A DNA stretch of 64,000 bases from assembly GCA_900770285.1 (NCBI GenBank), contig CAAGJO010000004.1:1-64000 (forward strand), written 5' to 3'. Source of the DNA: Oscillospiraceae bacterium (GTDB lineage: Bacteria; Bacillota; Clostridia; Oscillospirales; Ruminococcaceae). The notes below the pieces were generated by a model. It did not search any database. It worked only from the letters and a program-made list of their open reading frames with translations, and was not told the DNA's origin. Each line of letters begins with the position of its first letter. Positions within the stretch are counted from its first letter, which is position 1. The position numbers and the translations under genes were made by a program. Below are positions 15,722-24,782 of this stretch, one piece after another.

Positions 15722-16060
15722 ATGTCAATGGAAGATGTTAAGAAAGCTGCTAAAAAAGCAGAGGAAAAGGCAAAAGAATTTGCAGAATCCCCTGAAGCAC
15801 AAAACCTTAAGAAATCTGCTGTTAATGCTTATCATAAGGCAGAAGATAAGATTATAGAAGTTTCAAAAAGTGAAACCGCTCAAAAGGTTAAGTCAAAAGC
15901 TATTGAGGTTTGCCATAAAGCAGAAGATAAAATTAAGGAAGTAGCTACAAAAGAAAATATTGAAAAAGTAGAAAGTAAAGCTTCTGATTTTATTGATAAA
16001 GCTGAGAAAAAAGTTAAAGACATTATAAACAATAGTAAAGAGAATAAGGATAATAAATAA
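15722..16060 (+). CDS. Small Lys/Glu-rich helical repeat protein
   Basis: The 112-residue product is not recognised. It consists of three imperfect ~27-residue helical repeats, marked by AYHKAEDKIIEV, VCHKAEDKIKEV and DFIDKAEKKVKDI, rich in Lys, Glu and Ala, with one Cys and no membrane segment. The style resembles LEA-like or YtxH-tail stress proteins, but that is only a resemblance. GGAGG lies 7 bases before ATG 15722. Its stop overlaps the ecfA1 start by one base (TAATG), so the two are translationally coupled. Confidence 0.7.
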   Translation: MSMEDVKKAAKKAEEKAKEFAESPEAQNLKKSAVNAYHKAEDKIIEVSKSETAQKVKSKAIEVCHKAEDKIKEVATKENIEKVESKASDFIDKAEKKVKDIINNSKENKDNK

Positions 16061-16923
16061 TGGGTGCTTTTATAAGGGCAGAAAATCTCTCTTTTTCCTA
16101 TAAGTCAGAAGGCGATGAGGAAGGCAAAGAGGTTGTAACTAAAGTTTTAAAAAATATTAATCTTGAAATAAATAAGGGAGAATTTGTTGCAGTCCTTGGT
16201 CATAACGGTTCGGGGAAATCGACTCTTGCCAAGTGTTTCAATGCTATAAATGCTCCTGAAAGCGGAGATGTTTTTGTCAATGGCATGAACACAAAAGAAG
16301 AGAACAATCTGTTAAAAATCAGAGAATCAGCAGGTATGGTATTTCAGAACCCTGATAATCAGATTGTTGCAACAATTGTTGAAGAAGACGTGGCGTTTGC
16401 TCTTGAAAATTTAGGAGTTGAACCTAAGGAGATTCGCCGTAGAGTCGATGATGCTCTGAAAACTGTTGATATGTATGAGTATCGCAAACATGCACCTCAT
16501 AGACTTTCAGGCGGTCAGAAACAAAGAGTTGCCATTGCAGGTGTTATAGCTATGGAACCTGAGTGTATAATTCTTGACGAACCAACTGCTATGCTTGATC
16601 CAAAGGGCAGACATGAAGTAATGAGTACAGTAAAAATGCTGAACCGTGAACGCGGAGTAACTATTGTGCTGATTACTCATTATATGGAAGAGGCTGCACA
16701 GGCTGACAGAGTTGTAGTTATGGACGACGGTGAAATAGTTATGGATAATGTTCCTAAGAAAGTTTTTTCACAGGTCGCAACTTTAAAAAATCTCGGATTG
16801 GATGTTCCTCAGGTAACGCAGATTGCATATCAGCTAAAAAATGAAGGTTATAATATTTCTACTGAAATTATTTCAGAAGATGAATGTATAGAGGCATTAG
16901 CAAAATTGCTTGATAAGGTATAA
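16060..16923 (+). CDS. ecfA1: ECF transporter ATPase EcfA1
   Basis: One of two ATPases of the energy-coupling factor module that powers vitamin and metal S-components. The 287 residues show Walker A GHNGSGKST, Q-loop VFQNPDNQIV, signature LSGGQKQRVAIAGV, Walker B CIILDEPTAMLDP and switch His in LITHYMEEA. QNPDNQ is typical of EcfA1. The order ecfA1-ecfA2-ecfT-truA is the standard group II ECF arrangement in Firmicutes. The start overlaps the preceding small gene. Confidence 0.95.
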   Translation: MGAFIRAENLSFSYKSEGDEEGKEVVTKVLKNINLEINKGEFVAVLGHNGSGKSTLAKCFNAINAPESGDVFVNGMNTKEENNLLKIRESAGMVFQNPDNQIVATIVEEDVAFALENLGVEPKEIRRRVDDALKTVDMYEYRKHAPHRLSGGQKQRVAIAGVIAMEPECIILDEPTAMLDPKGRHEVMSTVKMLNRERGVTIVLITHYMEEAAQADRVVVMDDGEIVMDNVPKKVFSQVATLKNLGLDVPQVTQIAYQLKNEGYNISTEIISEDECIEALAKLLDKV

Positions 16924-16960
16924 TTTTGCTTTGTAACTTTTGATTTAAAGGGAAATTAAA

Positions 16961-17818
16961 ATGTCGATAATTAAATTTGAAAATGTCAGTTATGTTTATG
17001 GTGAAGGCACACCGTTTTGTAAAACCGCAGTGGACAATGTAAGTCTTGAGATAGAGCGTGGTGAATTTGTCGGAGTTATTGGTCATACAGGTTCAGGAAA
17101 GTCTACGTTGATCCAGCATCTCAATGGACTGCTTAAACCAACATCGGGTAAGGTTTATATTGACGGCGAAGAACTATGGAAGGATAAATCAAAATTAAGA
17201 CAGCTAAGATTTAAAGTAGGCCTTGTATTTCAGTATCCTGAATATCAGCTTTTTGAAGAAACTGTTTACAAAGATATTGCTTTTGGGCCTAAAAATATGG
17301 GACTAAGCGATAGTGAAATAGACAGACGAGTCAGGGAAACAGCAAAGCTGGTTGGCATTGATAACAGTATTTTGGACAAGTCGCCTTTTGATTTGTCAGG
17401 TGGTCAGAAAAGACGTGTAGCAATAGCTGGTGTTATGGCAATGGAACCTGATGTTCTTGTTCTTGACGAACCGGCTTCGGGACTTGACCCACACGGACGT
17501 GATCATATTCTAGGGCTTATTCGTGAGTATCATCAGCAAAAGAAAAACACGATTTTACTGGTTTCTCATTCAATGGAGGACGTGGCAAAACAGGCTTCAA
17601 AAATATTAGTAATGAATAATGCTAAGGTGTTTTGTTATGATTCAACAGTTAATGTTTTTCACCGTGCAGATGAGCTTGAAAAAATGGGACTTGCAGTTCC
17701 TCAGATCACAAGAGTATTTAATAGATTAAAAGCTATGGGCTATGATATTAAAGATGATGTTTATACGGTAGATTATGGTACAAAGCTTTTACTAAAGATG
17801 TTAAAGGGCAAAAATTAG
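16961..17818 (+). CDS. ecfA2: ECF transporter ATPase EcfA2
   Basis: Second ECF ATPase, pairing with EcfA1 into a heterodimer under EcfT. The 285 residues carry Walker A GHTGSGKST, the Q-loop VFQYPEYQLFEETV that distinguishes EcfA2, signature LSGGQKRRVAIAGV, Walker B VLVLDEPASGLDP and LVSHSMEDVA. AAAGGGA precedes ATG 16961; the gap from ecfA1 is 37 bases. Its stop is 12 bases before ecfT. Confidence 0.95.
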   Translation: MSIIKFENVSYVYGEGTPFCKTAVDNVSLEIERGEFVGVIGHTGSGKSTLIQHLNGLLKPTSGKVYIDGEELWKDKSKLRQLRFKVGLVFQYPEYQLFEETVYKDIAFGPKNMGLSDSEIDRRVRETAKLVGIDNSILDKSPFDLSGGQKRRVAIAGVMAMEPDVLVLDEPASGLDPHGRDHILGLIREYHQQKKNTILLVSHSMEDVAKQASKILVMNNAKVFCYDSTVNVFHRADELEKMGLAVPQITRVFNRLKAMGYDIKDDVYTVDYGTKLLLKMLKGKN

Positions 17819-17830
17819 GAGGAAATTCAT

Positions 17831-18634
17831 TTGATTAAAGATATTACGTTAGGTCAATATTTCCCGGGAAATTCACCTATTCATCGAATGGATTCTCGTG
17901 TAAAGCTTGTTTTGACTATAGCATTTATTGTATTGCTTTTTGCGGCAGACAATCTTGCTGCACTTTCTGTTGGAATAGTTTTCACATTTCTTACCTTTGC
18001 AATTTCAAAAATACCTTTCAAGATGATCCTTAAAAGTTTAAAGCCTATTATACCCATTGTCATATTTACAGCAATTCTTAATTTGTTTTTTACAAAGACG
18101 GGTAAAGTGCTTGTGGATTTTTACTTTATTGAAATTACTGATAAAGGGTTAAATATGACGGTGTTTATGATAGTCAGAATTATCTGTCTGATTGTCGGTA
18201 CATCGCTTTTAACATATACTACTTCTCCTATTGAACTGACGGATGCTATTGAAAGACTGCTGTCGCCTCTTAAAAAGATTAAGCTTCCTGTACATGAGCT
18301 TGCAATGATGATGACCATTGCTCTTCGTTTTATTCCTACTCTTATTGAGGAAACGGATAAAATTATGTCAGCTCAAAAGGCACGAGGTGCTGATATGGAA
18401 ACAGGTTCATTAATTCATCGTGCCAAAGCTTTGGTTCCAATATTAATTCCGCTTTTCGTTTCTTCATTGAGGAGGGCAGAGGAGCTTGCAATGGCTATGG
18501 AATGCAGATGCTATCACGGTGGTGACGGAAGAACTCGTATGAAACAGCTTAAGTTGTCATATCTGGATGCCATTGGTATTGCATATACAGCAATTTTCTT
18601 GGCAGGAGTTTTTGTGGTAAATCACTTTTGTTAA
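17831..18634 (+). CDS. ecfT: ECF transporter transmembrane scaffold EcfT
   Basis: EcfT is the shared membrane scaffold joining the two ATPases to exchangeable S-components. Its 267 residues include about five to six helices (for example VLTIAFIVLLFAADNLAAL) and the coupling-helix motif QKARGADMETG, with the second related motif AMAMECRCYHGG. The start is TTG (17831) with GGAGGAAA 5-10 bases upstream. No S-component gene is nearby, as expected for group II modules that serve many S-proteins. Confidence 0.93.
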   Translation: MIKDITLGQYFPGNSPIHRMDSRVKLVLTIAFIVLLFAADNLAALSVGIVFTFLTFAISKIPFKMILKSLKPIIPIVIFTAILNLFFTKTGKVLVDFYFIEITDKGLNMTVFMIVRIICLIVGTSLLTYTTSPIELTDAIERLLSPLKKIKLPVHELAMMMTIALRFIPTLIEETDKIMSAQKARGADMETGSLIHRAKALVPILIPLFVSSLRRAEELAMAMECRCYHGGDGRTRMKQLKLSYLDAIGIAYTAIFLAGVFVVNHFC

Positions 18635-18646
18635 TAGGATGTTTAT

Positions 18647-19396
18647 ATGAGAAATTTTAAGGTTAAAATGGCTTATAACGGAGCTAATTATCATGGCTTT
18701 CAAAGGCAGGATAATGCTTATACCGTTCAGCAGGCTGTGGAGGATACATTGTCACGCTTGCTTGGGGAAAAGATAACGATTTTTGGCTGTTCAAGAACAG
18801 ATACCGGCGTTCATGCCCGTGAATTTTATTTTAACTTTAAGACAGATTCTACTATTAATTGCCGTGGTATAGTTTTTGGTATGAACCCAAAGCTGCCTGA
18901 TGATATTTCCATTCTTTCATGTGAAGAAGCAGATGAGAATTTTCATGCCAGATACCATTGTAAAGGCAAAGAGTATGAGTATATAATTCATAATAGTGAG
19001 ATAAAAAATCCATTTTATAAGGAAACAGCTTACCGTTCTTGGTATCCAATAGATGCTGAAAAGCTTAATAAGGTGTCACAAGATTTTGTTGGTACATATG
19101 ATTTCAAAGCATTTTGTTCAACTGCCTGCGATAAAGAAAACACTGTAAGAACTATATACAGCTTTAGTGTTAAACGTGAAGGCGATCTTGTCAGGTTTAA
19201 GGTTGCCGGAAATGGTTTCCTTTATAATATGGTCAGGATAATGGTCGGTACATTGCTTTTTATTAATGAGGGAAAAATCACAGAAGATGCAATTCCTTCA
19301 ATTATAGCGTCGAAAGACCGAAAAAAAGCAGGAAAAACAGTTCCGCCTAATGGTTTGTATCTTAATAAAGTTTTTTATGACGATGAAAAGGATTGA
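18647..19396 (+). CDS. truA: tRNA pseudouridine(38-40) synthase TruA
   Basis: TruA makes pseudouridine in the anticodon arm of tRNAs. The 249 residues match the family, with catalytic Asp52 in CSRTDTGVHAREF, the early RNA-binding GFQRQDN, and the late GNGFLYNMVRIMVGTL. It follows ecfT by 12 bases, as in most Firmicutes. The likely start of the next gene lies 6 bases after its stop. Confidence 0.96.
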   Translation: MRNFKVKMAYNGANYHGFQRQDNAYTVQQAVEDTLSRLLGEKITIFGCSRTDTGVHAREFYFNFKTDSTINCRGIVFGMNPKLPDDISILSCEEADENFHARYHCKGKEYEYIIHNSEIKNPFYKETAYRSWYPIDAEKLNKVSQDFVGTYDFKAFCSTACDKENTVRTIYSFSVKREGDLVRFKVAGNGFLYNMVRIMVGTLLFINEGKITEDAIPSIIASKDRKKAGKTVPPNGLYLNKVFYDDEKD

Positions 19397-19401
19397 ATAA
19401 G

Positions 19402-20715
19402 TTGAAGAGGAAAAATAAAGATTTTGATAATGAATCAAATATAACTGTTACGGTCAATAACAATGAATTTGTTGAAGAAGAACAGCCATTGACTAACGGT
19501 AAAAAGGATAAAAATACTCATCATAACGACGAAGACGTAGTAATCGATATGTCTGATATGCGTAAAGAACGTGAGAATGAAAAGAAAAAGAAACGTCTTA
19601 AAAGAATACTTATCATTATGATTATAATTGCAATAGGTCTTGCGGCATATGCCTTGCGTGATCATTGGATATATAAGCTGGAAGGCATTTTTGATAAAAA
19701 GCCTGAAGTAGTTGTAAATGACGGAAAAACTGAAACCGGAAAATTTCCGATCAGCGTAAACAATAACTCTGTCAATGTAATTGGTGAAATAAACGGTTTA
19801 ATATATACAGCAGATGATTCAAAAATATATTTATATAATCCAAGCGGTAAAGTTTATAACACTTTGGATCATGGAATGCAAACACCGATTTTAAACTCTA
19901 CAGACGATAGAATACTGGCATTTAACAGCGGTGGAAAGATTTTTAAAGTTTTTGATAAAAAACAGGAGCTGTATTCAAAAACAGTTGATAGTTCAATTAT
20001 TTACGGCAAAATTGCAAACAATGGAAATGTAGCAATTTTAACTGAAAATGAAAAGTATCCTTCCAGTTTGACCGTTTATGATAAAAACGGTACCATTATT
20101 TATCGTTGGAGCAGTGCAAGCAGAATTATGAATGTATCCTTTGATAAATCTGGAACAGGCTGCTTTATTTCAACTTTTACCACAGTGAACGGTTTGATAA
20201 ATTCTGTAGTTAATTATGTAAAATTTGATTCTACAGAAACTCAGATGACAAGTAAAAAGCTTGATACATTGGTTATTGATACTTACGAGAACAGTAATGG
20301 TGATATTTGGGTTGTTGGCGATGATAAGTTCTATAAACTAGACAATTCCGGAAATATTGCTTTGGAATATGAATATACTGATCAGATGATATCCTATACA
20401 TTAAATGAAAATGCAGCTGCTGTGACATATAAAGGCTATAAAAGCAATAGTGGCATAGTTGCGATTTTCAATGCTGATTCTGACAGTGATAAACCGTCAG
20501 TTGTAAATATTGAAAATGGCTTGCCGAAAAAGCTGTATAGCTATGGCAGTACAGTATTCTTGTTAAGCCAGCGTTCTGTTGACTCATTTGATTTGAAGGG
20601 TAATCAGCTTGCAACAGCCTATATTTCATCTGATTATAATGATTTTGTTTATTATGATAATAATATATACTTCCTGAGCTATAGGGATATAAATAAAACC
20701 TCATTTAAAAATTAA
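19402..20715 (+). CDS. Membrane-anchored beta-propeller-like protein (DUF5711-type)
   Basis: The product has about 437 residues. A basic/acidic, disordered N-terminus of about 68 residues is followed by one membrane helix (ILIIMIIIAIGLAAYAL), and the rest lies outside as repeated beta-strand pairs (LIYTADDSKIYLYN, IYGKIANNGNVAILT, GDIWVVGDDKFYKLD), like a beta-propeller. This matches DUF5711-type proteins of Clostridia, whose role is unknown to me. I prefer TTG at 19402 because AAAAGGA ends 9 bases upstream; an in-frame TTG at 19393 has no usable spacing. It is followed directly by cvpA. Confidence 0.7.
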   Translation: MKRKNKDFDNESNITVTVNNNEFVEEEQPLTNGKKDKNTHHNDEDVVIDMSDMRKERENEKKKKRLKRILIIMIIIAIGLAAYALRDHWIYKLEGIFDKKPEVVVNDGKTETGKFPISVNNNSVNVIGEINGLIYTADDSKIYLYNPSGKVYNTLDHGMQTPILNSTDDRILAFNSGGKIFKVFDKKQELYSKTVDSSIIYGKIANNGNVAILTENEKYPSSLTVYDKNGTIIYRWSSASRIMNVSFDKSGTGCFISTFTTVNGLINSVVNYVKFDSTETQMTSKKLDTLVIDTYENSNGDIWVVGDDKFYKLDNSGNIALEYEYTDQMISYTLNENAAAVTYKGYKSNSGIVAIFNADSDSDKPSVVNIENGLPKKLYSYGSTVFLLSQRSVDSFDLKGNQLATAYISSDYNDFVYYDNNIYFLSYRDINKTSFKN

Positions 20716-20727
20716 TAAGGAGGCACA

Positions 20728-21492
20728 ATGCTTTCGTTTGTATTAGATGCTTTGTCAGCAGTTATTATAATTCTGACACTGATATTTGCATATAAAAAAG
20801 GATTTCTTAAGTCTATAGTTTCATTTTTAGGTATATTTATTATATTGATCGGTTCATATTATTCTGCACAGATTTTTTCACCGATTGTCTATGAAAAAAC
20901 AATTCAGCCTGAACTTGAAAATTATATAGAAACCAAAATTGATGATAATGAAATCAAAAAGATTTTGGAAGAAGAAAATGTAAAAGCTTCAGATGAGTCT
21001 GATTCTGAGAGTACTTTTGAGAAAAAAATAGCAAAAAGTATTCTAAATATGGATGTAACTAAATTTGATTTGTTAAAGATTTATGATGAATCCGGCAGCA
21101 ATGAAATTTCATCTGCAAGTATAATAAAAGCAATGAATGATGGAAAACAAAATTTGGCAGCCGAATATATTGAAAAATATATTATCGGACCGATTGTTTT
21201 GCTGGGAGTAAAATCTGTATTGTTTTTGATTTCATTTATATTGCTTTCAATTTTACTTAAAATTATTTTTAAAGTTTCGGGAGTTCTTGATGTTATACCA
21301 ATTTTAAACGGTGTTAATAAATTTTTGGGGCTTTTTGTTGGTATTGCAAAATCATGTGTTTACCTTATGATTTTTGTTTTAGCAGTTAATGTTATAATTC
21401 ATACCTCATTAAATTCTCATATAAATATATCTGATGAAGTAATCAATAAGACTTATATCTTTAATTCAATATATAAAATTATTTGTAAATAG
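20728..21492 (+). CDS. cvpA: CvpA family membrane protein
   Basis: The 254-residue membrane protein has the CvpA pattern: two N-terminal helices with AYKKGFLKSIVSFLGIF between them, an extracytoplasmic acidic insert (about residues 60-130), and two later helices (LLGVKSVLFLISFILLSILL and the ILNGVNKFLGLFVGIAKSC region). CvpA proteins have been linked to colicin V secretion and, more recently, envelope stress; the molecular job is unsettled. AAGGAGG precedes ATG 20728. It is probably co-transcribed with the propeller-like protein and clpE. Confidence 0.85.
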   Translation: MLSFVLDALSAVIIILTLIFAYKKGFLKSIVSFLGIFIILIGSYYSAQIFSPIVYEKTIQPELENYIETKIDDNEIKKILEEENVKASDESDSESTFEKKIAKSILNMDVTKFDLLKIYDESGSNEISSASIIKAMNDGKQNLAAEYIEKYIIGPIVLLGVKSVLFLISFILLSILLKIIFKVSGVLDVIPILNGVNKFLGLFVGIAKSCVYLMIFVLAVNVIIHTSLNSHINISDEVINKTYIFNSIYKIICK

Positions 21493-21507
21493 AAAGGAGA
21501 TCAAATA

Positions 21508-23784
21508 ATGATAATGTGTTCAAAATGTCATAAACGACCCGCGGTTGTTTTTGTGTCACAAATGGATCCTACACACCCTGAGCATAAGAAAAATGAGGGC
21601 TATTGCCTTGTATGTGCAAGAGAAATGGGCATATCTCAGGTTGATGATTATATGAAATCTATGGGTATTTCTGAGGACGAGATTCAGGCAATGTCTGATC
21701 AGCTTATGGAATTGACAGATGGTGAAGATTTTGAAATGGGCGGAAAGGGCACTATGCCTGAATTTCTTAACAGTATTTTTGGAGGAGAAAATTCCTCTGA
21801 TCAACTTAAGGCAGAGCCCGTAAACGTAAATGAAAATAATACGGAAAATTCTGATAAGAAGGGTAAAATCAAAAAGCTTAAGTATCTGAATAACTATTGT
21901 ACCAATCTTACTGAAAGAGCAAGAAATAATAAGATCGATAATGTTATTGGCAGAGATAATGAAATATCCCGGGTTATTCATATTCTGTCAAGAAGACAAA
22001 AGAATAATCCTTGTCTTATTGGTGAGCCTGGAGTAGGTAAAACAGCCATTGCTGAGGGTATTGCTCAGAAAATTGCATTCGGTGATGTTCCTTTCCATTT
22101 GAGAAACAAAGAGTTCTATCTTCTTGATTTAACAGCCTTGGTAGCAGGAACTCAGTTCCGCGGACAGTTTGAGAGCCGTTGCAAAGGCCTTATTGATGAA
22201 GTTAAAAAGCAAGGTAACATAATTTTATTTATTGATGAAGTTCATAATCTTGTAGGAACAGGTGATTCTGAAGGTACAATGAATGCGGCTAATATTTTAA
22301 AGCCTGCATTGTCCCGTGGAGAAATACAGGTAATCGGTGCAACTACTTTCAAAGAGTATAGAAAATATATAGAGAAAGATTCAGCTCTTGAACGACGTTT
22401 TCAGCCTGTAACAGTTAATGAACCTACAGTTGATGATACGGTTAAAATACTTATGGGAATAAAACAGTATTACGAAAATTATCATCATGTTAAAGTTTCA
22501 GATAACTGTATAAAAATGTGTGCTGTTCTTTCAGAAAGATATATTAACGATAGATTTTTACCTGATAAAGCCATAGATTTGCTTGATGAAGCTTGTGCCA
22601 ATGCAAGTATCAGAACTCCTGAAATTGGTGAGTATGCAAGCCTCAATGATGAACTTTTAAAGCATGAAAAGCTTGTAGAAAAATATGAAGAAAACGAAAA
22701 TCCGGATTATGAGATAATTGCTTCAGAAAAAGGTGAGATTTCAAGAATACAAAATCGCTTGAAAGAGGTAGAAGAAATCATCAGTAAAGTCTATGTATCT
22801 GATGATGATTTATCCCATGTTATAGAACTCTGGACAGGAATTCCTGCAAATAAAATAGTTGAAACTGACTATGATAAGATGAAAAATCTTAAAGCTGAGC
22901 TTTCTAAGCGGGTTATTGGTCAGGAAGAAGCAGTCACTAAGGTTTCAAATGCCATTAAGCGCACAAGAATTCAGCTTTCTGAGAGAAGACGTCCTGCTTC
23001 CTTCATTTTTGTAGGTCCGACTGGAGTAGGAAAAACGGAACTTGTAAAGGTGCTTGGAGAAACATTGTTTAATGCAACAGAACCTATCATCAGAGTTGAT
23101 ATGTCTGAATATATGGAAAAGCACTCGGTATCTAAACTTATAGGTTCACCTCCCGGATATGTAGGCTTTGATGAGGCAGGTCAGCTTACTGAAAAGGTAA
23201 GAAGACATCCATATTCGGTAGTGCTTTTTGATGAAATTGAAAAAGCTCACCCTGATGTTATGAATATTTTACTTCAGATTCTTGATGAAGGCAAGATAAA
23301 TGATTCGCAGGGCAGGACGGTTGACTTTGAAAATACTATAATTGTTATGACATCAAATGCAGGTTCAACAGACCGTGATACAGGTGTTGGATTTAACAAG
23401 ACATCTACTGAAATTGCCGAAGAAAAGGCTATGAAGGCATTGAGAGAGTTTTTACGTCCTGAATTTTTGGGAAGAATTGATGAAATAGTGGTATTTAAGC
23501 CGCTTACCGAGGATAATTATTCTGAAATTGCAGCACTGATGCTTAACGAAATGGTTGAACCTTTAGCTGAAAAAGGTGTTAAGTTCAGCTTTGATGAGTC
23601 TGCTTGCAAGTTGATTGCACATAAAGCTTTTAACAAAAAGCTTGGTGCAAGAGATATCAGACATGTTATTCGTAACGAGGTTGAGGATAAGGTGGCAAAT
23701 ATTCTTATTGATAATGGAATAGATAATATTTCCGCATTGGCGTTAACCGCACATCAAGATGAATTGGAAATTGATAAGCTTTAA
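21508..23784 (+). CDS. clpE: ClpE-type AAA+ unfoldase with N-terminal zinc finger
   Basis: A double-ring AAA+ unfoldase that would feed substrates to ClpP. Of 758 residues, the first ~40 form a zinc finger with Cys4/Cys7 and Cys33/Cys36, as in ClpE and McsA, instead of the paired Clp-N repeats of ClpC. D1 has Walker A GEPGVGKTAIA, Walker B ILFIDEVHNL; a UVR-like coiled middle region lies near residues 370-425; D2 has GPTGVGKTELVK and VLFDEIEKAHPDV. ClpP binding needs a hydrophobic tripeptide loop in D2 that I did not locate with certainty. No CtsR operator or mcsA/mcsB is adjacent. GAAAGGAG precedes ATG 21508. Bidirectional terminator follows. Confidence 0.85.
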   Translation: MIMCSKCHKRPAVVFVSQMDPTHPEHKKNEGYCLVCAREMGISQVDDYMKSMGISEDEIQAMSDQLMELTDGEDFEMGGKGTMPEFLNSIFGGENSSDQLKAEPVNVNENNTENSDKKGKIKKLKYLNNYCTNLTERARNNKIDNVIGRDNEISRVIHILSRRQKNNPCLIGEPGVGKTAIAEGIAQKIAFGDVPFHLRNKEFYLLDLTALVAGTQFRGQFESRCKGLIDEVKKQGNIILFIDEVHNLVGTGDSEGTMNAANILKPALSRGEIQVIGATTFKEYRKYIEKDSALERRFQPVTVNEPTVDDTVKILMGIKQYYENYHHVKVSDNCIKMCAVLSERYINDRFLPDKAIDLLDEACANASIRTPEIGEYASLNDELLKHEKLVEKYEENENPDYEIIASEKGEISRIQNRLKEVEEIISKVYVSDDDLSHVIELWTGIPANKIVETDYDKMKNLKAELSKRVIGQEEAVTKVSNAIKRTRIQLSERRRPASFIFVGPTGVGKTELVKVLGETLFNATEPIIRVDMSEYMEKHSVSKLIGSPPGYVGFDEAGQLTEKVRRHPYSVVLFDEIEKAHPDVMNILLQILDEGKINDSQGRTVDFENTIIVMTSNAGSTDRDTGVGFNKTSTEIAEEKAMKALREFLRPEFLGRIDEIVVFKPLTEDNYSEIAALMLNEMVEPLAEKGVKFSFDESACKLIAHKAFNKKLGARDIRHVIRNEVEDKVANILIDNGIDNISALALTAHQDELEIDKL

Positions 23785-23794
23785 TGAACAAAAA

Positions 23795-23830
23795 CACTGG
23801 TAATCTTTCATAGATTATCAGTGCTTTTTT
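23795..23830. terminator. Bidirectional terminator between clpE and pyrD
   Basis: CACTGGTAATCT pairs with AGATTATCAGTG (23795-23823, one wobble), with TTTTTT on the plus side and TTTTTG on the minus side. It serves the convergent clpE and pyr transcripts. Confidence 0.9.
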
Positions 23831-23870
23831 GTGCAGATATTTTATTTTAATTTTATTAACTGGATTATTT

Positions 23871-24782
23871 CTACCAAGGCTGTACTGTTCCGACTATCTC
23901 TGAAATGTTATTGATTTTGTTGTCGTCACAATACTTTTGAAGGCCGTTAATTATTTCAATTGGTGCGTATGGATTTTGGAAAAGTGCTGCACCAACTTGT
24001 ATTGCCGATGCTCCTGCCATCATCATTTCAACAGCATCCTCCCAGGTTGCAATTCCTCCCATACCCATTACCGGGATTTTAACAGCGTTTGAAACCTGCC
24101 AGACCATGCGTACGGCTATAGGAAATACAGCAGGACCAGAAAGTCCTCCCACATTGTTCTTGAGGATTGGCCGGCGAGTTTTGATGTCTATTCTCATTCC
24201 CAGTAAAGTATTTATGAGAGAAACCGCATCTGCACCTGTGCTTTCTACAGCTTTTGCAATGTCTACAATGCTTGTTACATTTGGAGAAAGCTTTACCATA
24301 AGCGGTTTCGTGGTGGATTTCCTTACAGCTGCTGTAACAGCAGCTGCTGAATCGCAATTCGTACCAAAAGCAGCGCCGCCTTGTTTTACATTAGGGCAGG
24401 AGATGTTGAGTTCAATCATATCAACTGCTGAATCGTCTAAACGTTTTGCGAGTTCGCCGCATTCCTCAGCAGTTGCACCTGCGATATTTGCAATAATTCT
24501 TGTGTCTTTGGTAACTAGATTAGGAAGTTCATAATTAAGAAATTTTTCAAGTCCTCCGTTTTGTAATCCGACAGAATTGAGCATACCGCTTGGTGTTTCA
24601 GCAACTCTGGGACCCGGATTTCCATCTCTGGGATTTAGTGTAGTGCCTTTGATTGAGATACCGCCAAGCTTTGAAAGTGGATAGAATTGTTCATATTCAC
24701 GTCCATAGCCAAAAGTGCCGCTTGCAGGTATAACCGGGTTTTTAAATTCAACACCTGCAACGTTAACCGTTAAATCAGCCAT
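23871..24782 (-). CDS. pyrD: Dihydroorotate dehydrogenase class 1B, catalytic subunit
   Basis: PyrD oxidises dihydroorotate to orotate with FMN and passes electrons to PyrK, using NAD+ as acceptor. The 303 residues match class 1B. FMN/substrate motifs include PASGTFGYG, the catalytic-Cys loop ELNISCPNVKQGG, MVKLSPNV and MGMGGIATWEDA. It overlaps pyrK by 8 bases, so synthesis of the two subunits is coupled. It is the last gene of the minus-strand run. Confidence 0.96.
   Translation of the reverse strand: MADLTVNVAGVEFKNPVIPASGTFGYGREYEQFYPLSKLGGISIKGTTLNPRDGNPGPRVAETPSGMLNSVGLQNGGLEKFLNYELPNLVTKDTRIIANIAGATAEECGELAKRLDDSAVDMIELNISCPNVKQGGAAFGTNCDSAAAVTAAVRKSTTKPLMVKLSPNVTSIVDIAKAVESTGADAVSLINTLLGMRIDIKTRRPILKNNVGGLSGPAVFPIAVRMVWQVSNAVKIPVMGMGGIATWEDAVEMMMAGASAIQVGAALFQNPYAPIEIINGLQKYCDDNKINNISEIVGTVQPW

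Noticed and set aside
24106..24534. 142-codon plus-strand frame inside pyrD
   Set aside because: Antisense of a well-conserved gene with no ribosome site or promoter; codon use is that of a shadow.
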